A stretch of 5,850 bases of DNA from contig JAHJOS010000141.1 of assembly GCA_018820005.1 (NCBI GenBank), positions 1 through 5,850 of the forward strand, read 5' to 3'. This document shows positions 5,428 through 5,850 of the stretch, one piece after another. The notes under the pieces are model-generated. The model was not told the DNA's origin. It ran no database searches and saw only the letters and a list, made by a program, of their open reading frames with translations. Position 1 is the stretch's first letter, and each line of letters begins with the position of its first letter. The DNA is from Alphaproteobacteria bacterium. GTDB taxonomy: Bacteria; Pseudomonadota; Alphaproteobacteria; Rhizobiales; Devosiaceae. The translations under genes and the position numbers were made by a program.

Positions 5428-5850
5428 CCGATACGTCTCTTCACCGCTCGCTCCCCGACCGCCTCGACAATCCGCTCCGCTCGGCCATGCTGAGCTGGGA
5501 AAGCCTGCTGGTGCTGGTCGCGGTGGTCATCTTCATCGTCAACTCCTTCGCCTCGCCCTATTTCCTCAATGCCTGGAGCCTGAGCGATCTCACGTTCAAC
5601 TTCACCGAAAAGGCCCTGATTGCGCTGGCCATGGCGCTGCTGATCATCGCCGGTGAGATCGATCTGTCGGTGGCCGCGATCATCGCGCTGGCATCGACCT
5701 TGATGGGCCTGGCGCTGCAATATGGTGCAGATACGCCCGTGCTGGTGGCCATCGGCGTGGGCACCGGCATCGCCTGCGGCGCCGTCAATGGCTTCCTGGT
5801 CACCGGGCTCAAGCTGCCCTCTATTGTGGTGACCATCGGCACGATGAGCC
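5424..5850 (+). CDS. rhaQ: Rhamnose ABC transporter, inner-membrane permease subunit 2, N-terminal part (partial)
   Basis: The frame starts at an ATG overlapping the rhaP stop and stays open to the right edge, giving 142 complete codons (MTDTSLHRSLPDRLDNP...). It is a second BPD_transp_2 permease, distinct in sequence from RhaP. A hydrophilic cytoplasmic start of about 25 residues is followed by membrane segments near 26-42, 64-78, 84-100 and 106-127. The family words AGEIDLSVAAIIALAS (76-91) and LKLPSIVVTIGT (129-140) align with RSIDLSMAS and IPPIVVTLGT of RhaP. It would pair with RhaP in the importer. The full protein should be about 330 residues, so more than half is outside the window. 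In known rhizobial loci rhaU (mutarotase) and rhaK (kinase) follow. Its ribosome site is weak (GGCGGA at 5412-5417), consistent with translation by coupling from rhaP. Confidence 0.9.
   Translation, partial: MTDTSLHRSLPDRLDNPLRSAMLSWESLLVLVAVVIFIVNSFASPYFLNAWSLSDLTFNFTEKALIALAMALLIIAGEIDLSVAAIIALASTLMGLALQYGADTPVLVAIGVGTGIACGAVNGFLVTGLKLPSIVVTIGTMS

Overview
The window carries most of an L-rhamnose uptake and breakdown locus of the rhizobial type. The organism is very probably an alphaproteobacterium of the Hyphomicrobiales: the DNA is GC-rich, the regulator is a DeoR-type repressor rather than the AraC-type RhaS/RhaR pair of enteric bacteria, and the gene order matches the rhaRSTPQ order with divergent rhaD known from Rhizobium leguminosarum. 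A GC-rich repeat-like stretch between two of the genes reminds me of intergenic repeats in Devosia and relatives, but that narrower placement is a guess.

Layout. On the minus strand, bases 1-701 hold the N-terminal third of rhaD (bifunctional rhamnulose-1-phosphate aldolase / lactaldehyde dehydrogenase), which runs off the left edge. Bases 702-883 are a divergent control region with two pairs of TGATTG boxes, the pairs facing each other on opposite strands. On the plus strand follow rhaR (DeoR repressor, 884-1690), rhaS (periplasmic sugar-binding protein, 1729-2715), a 229-base gap with a strong terminator-like hairpin and a structured repeat-like segment, rhaT (double ATPase, 2945-4453), rhaP (permease, 4450-5427) and the first 142 codons of rhaQ (second permease, 5424 to the right edge). 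rhaT-rhaP and rhaP-rhaQ overlap by ATGA.

How it works together (family knowledge plus inference). RhaS captures L-rhamnose in the periplasm; RhaP and RhaQ form the membrane channel and RhaT drives import. Inside the cell the sugar is isomerised and phosphorylated by enzymes expected just outside the window (RhaI beyond rhaD; RhaU and RhaK beyond rhaQ). RhaD cleaves rhamnulose 1-phosphate and oxidises the resulting lactaldehyde. RhaR probably represses both directions from the shared control region until a rhamnose-derived metabolite releases it. The hairpin after rhaS probably lowers transcription of the ATPase and permease genes relative to the binding protein.

I see no previously undescribed system here. 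The points most worth checking are the symmetric operator, the hairpin plus repeat-like segment inside the operon, and a cluster of unusual codons exactly at the degenerate signature motif of the first RhaT ATPase domain.
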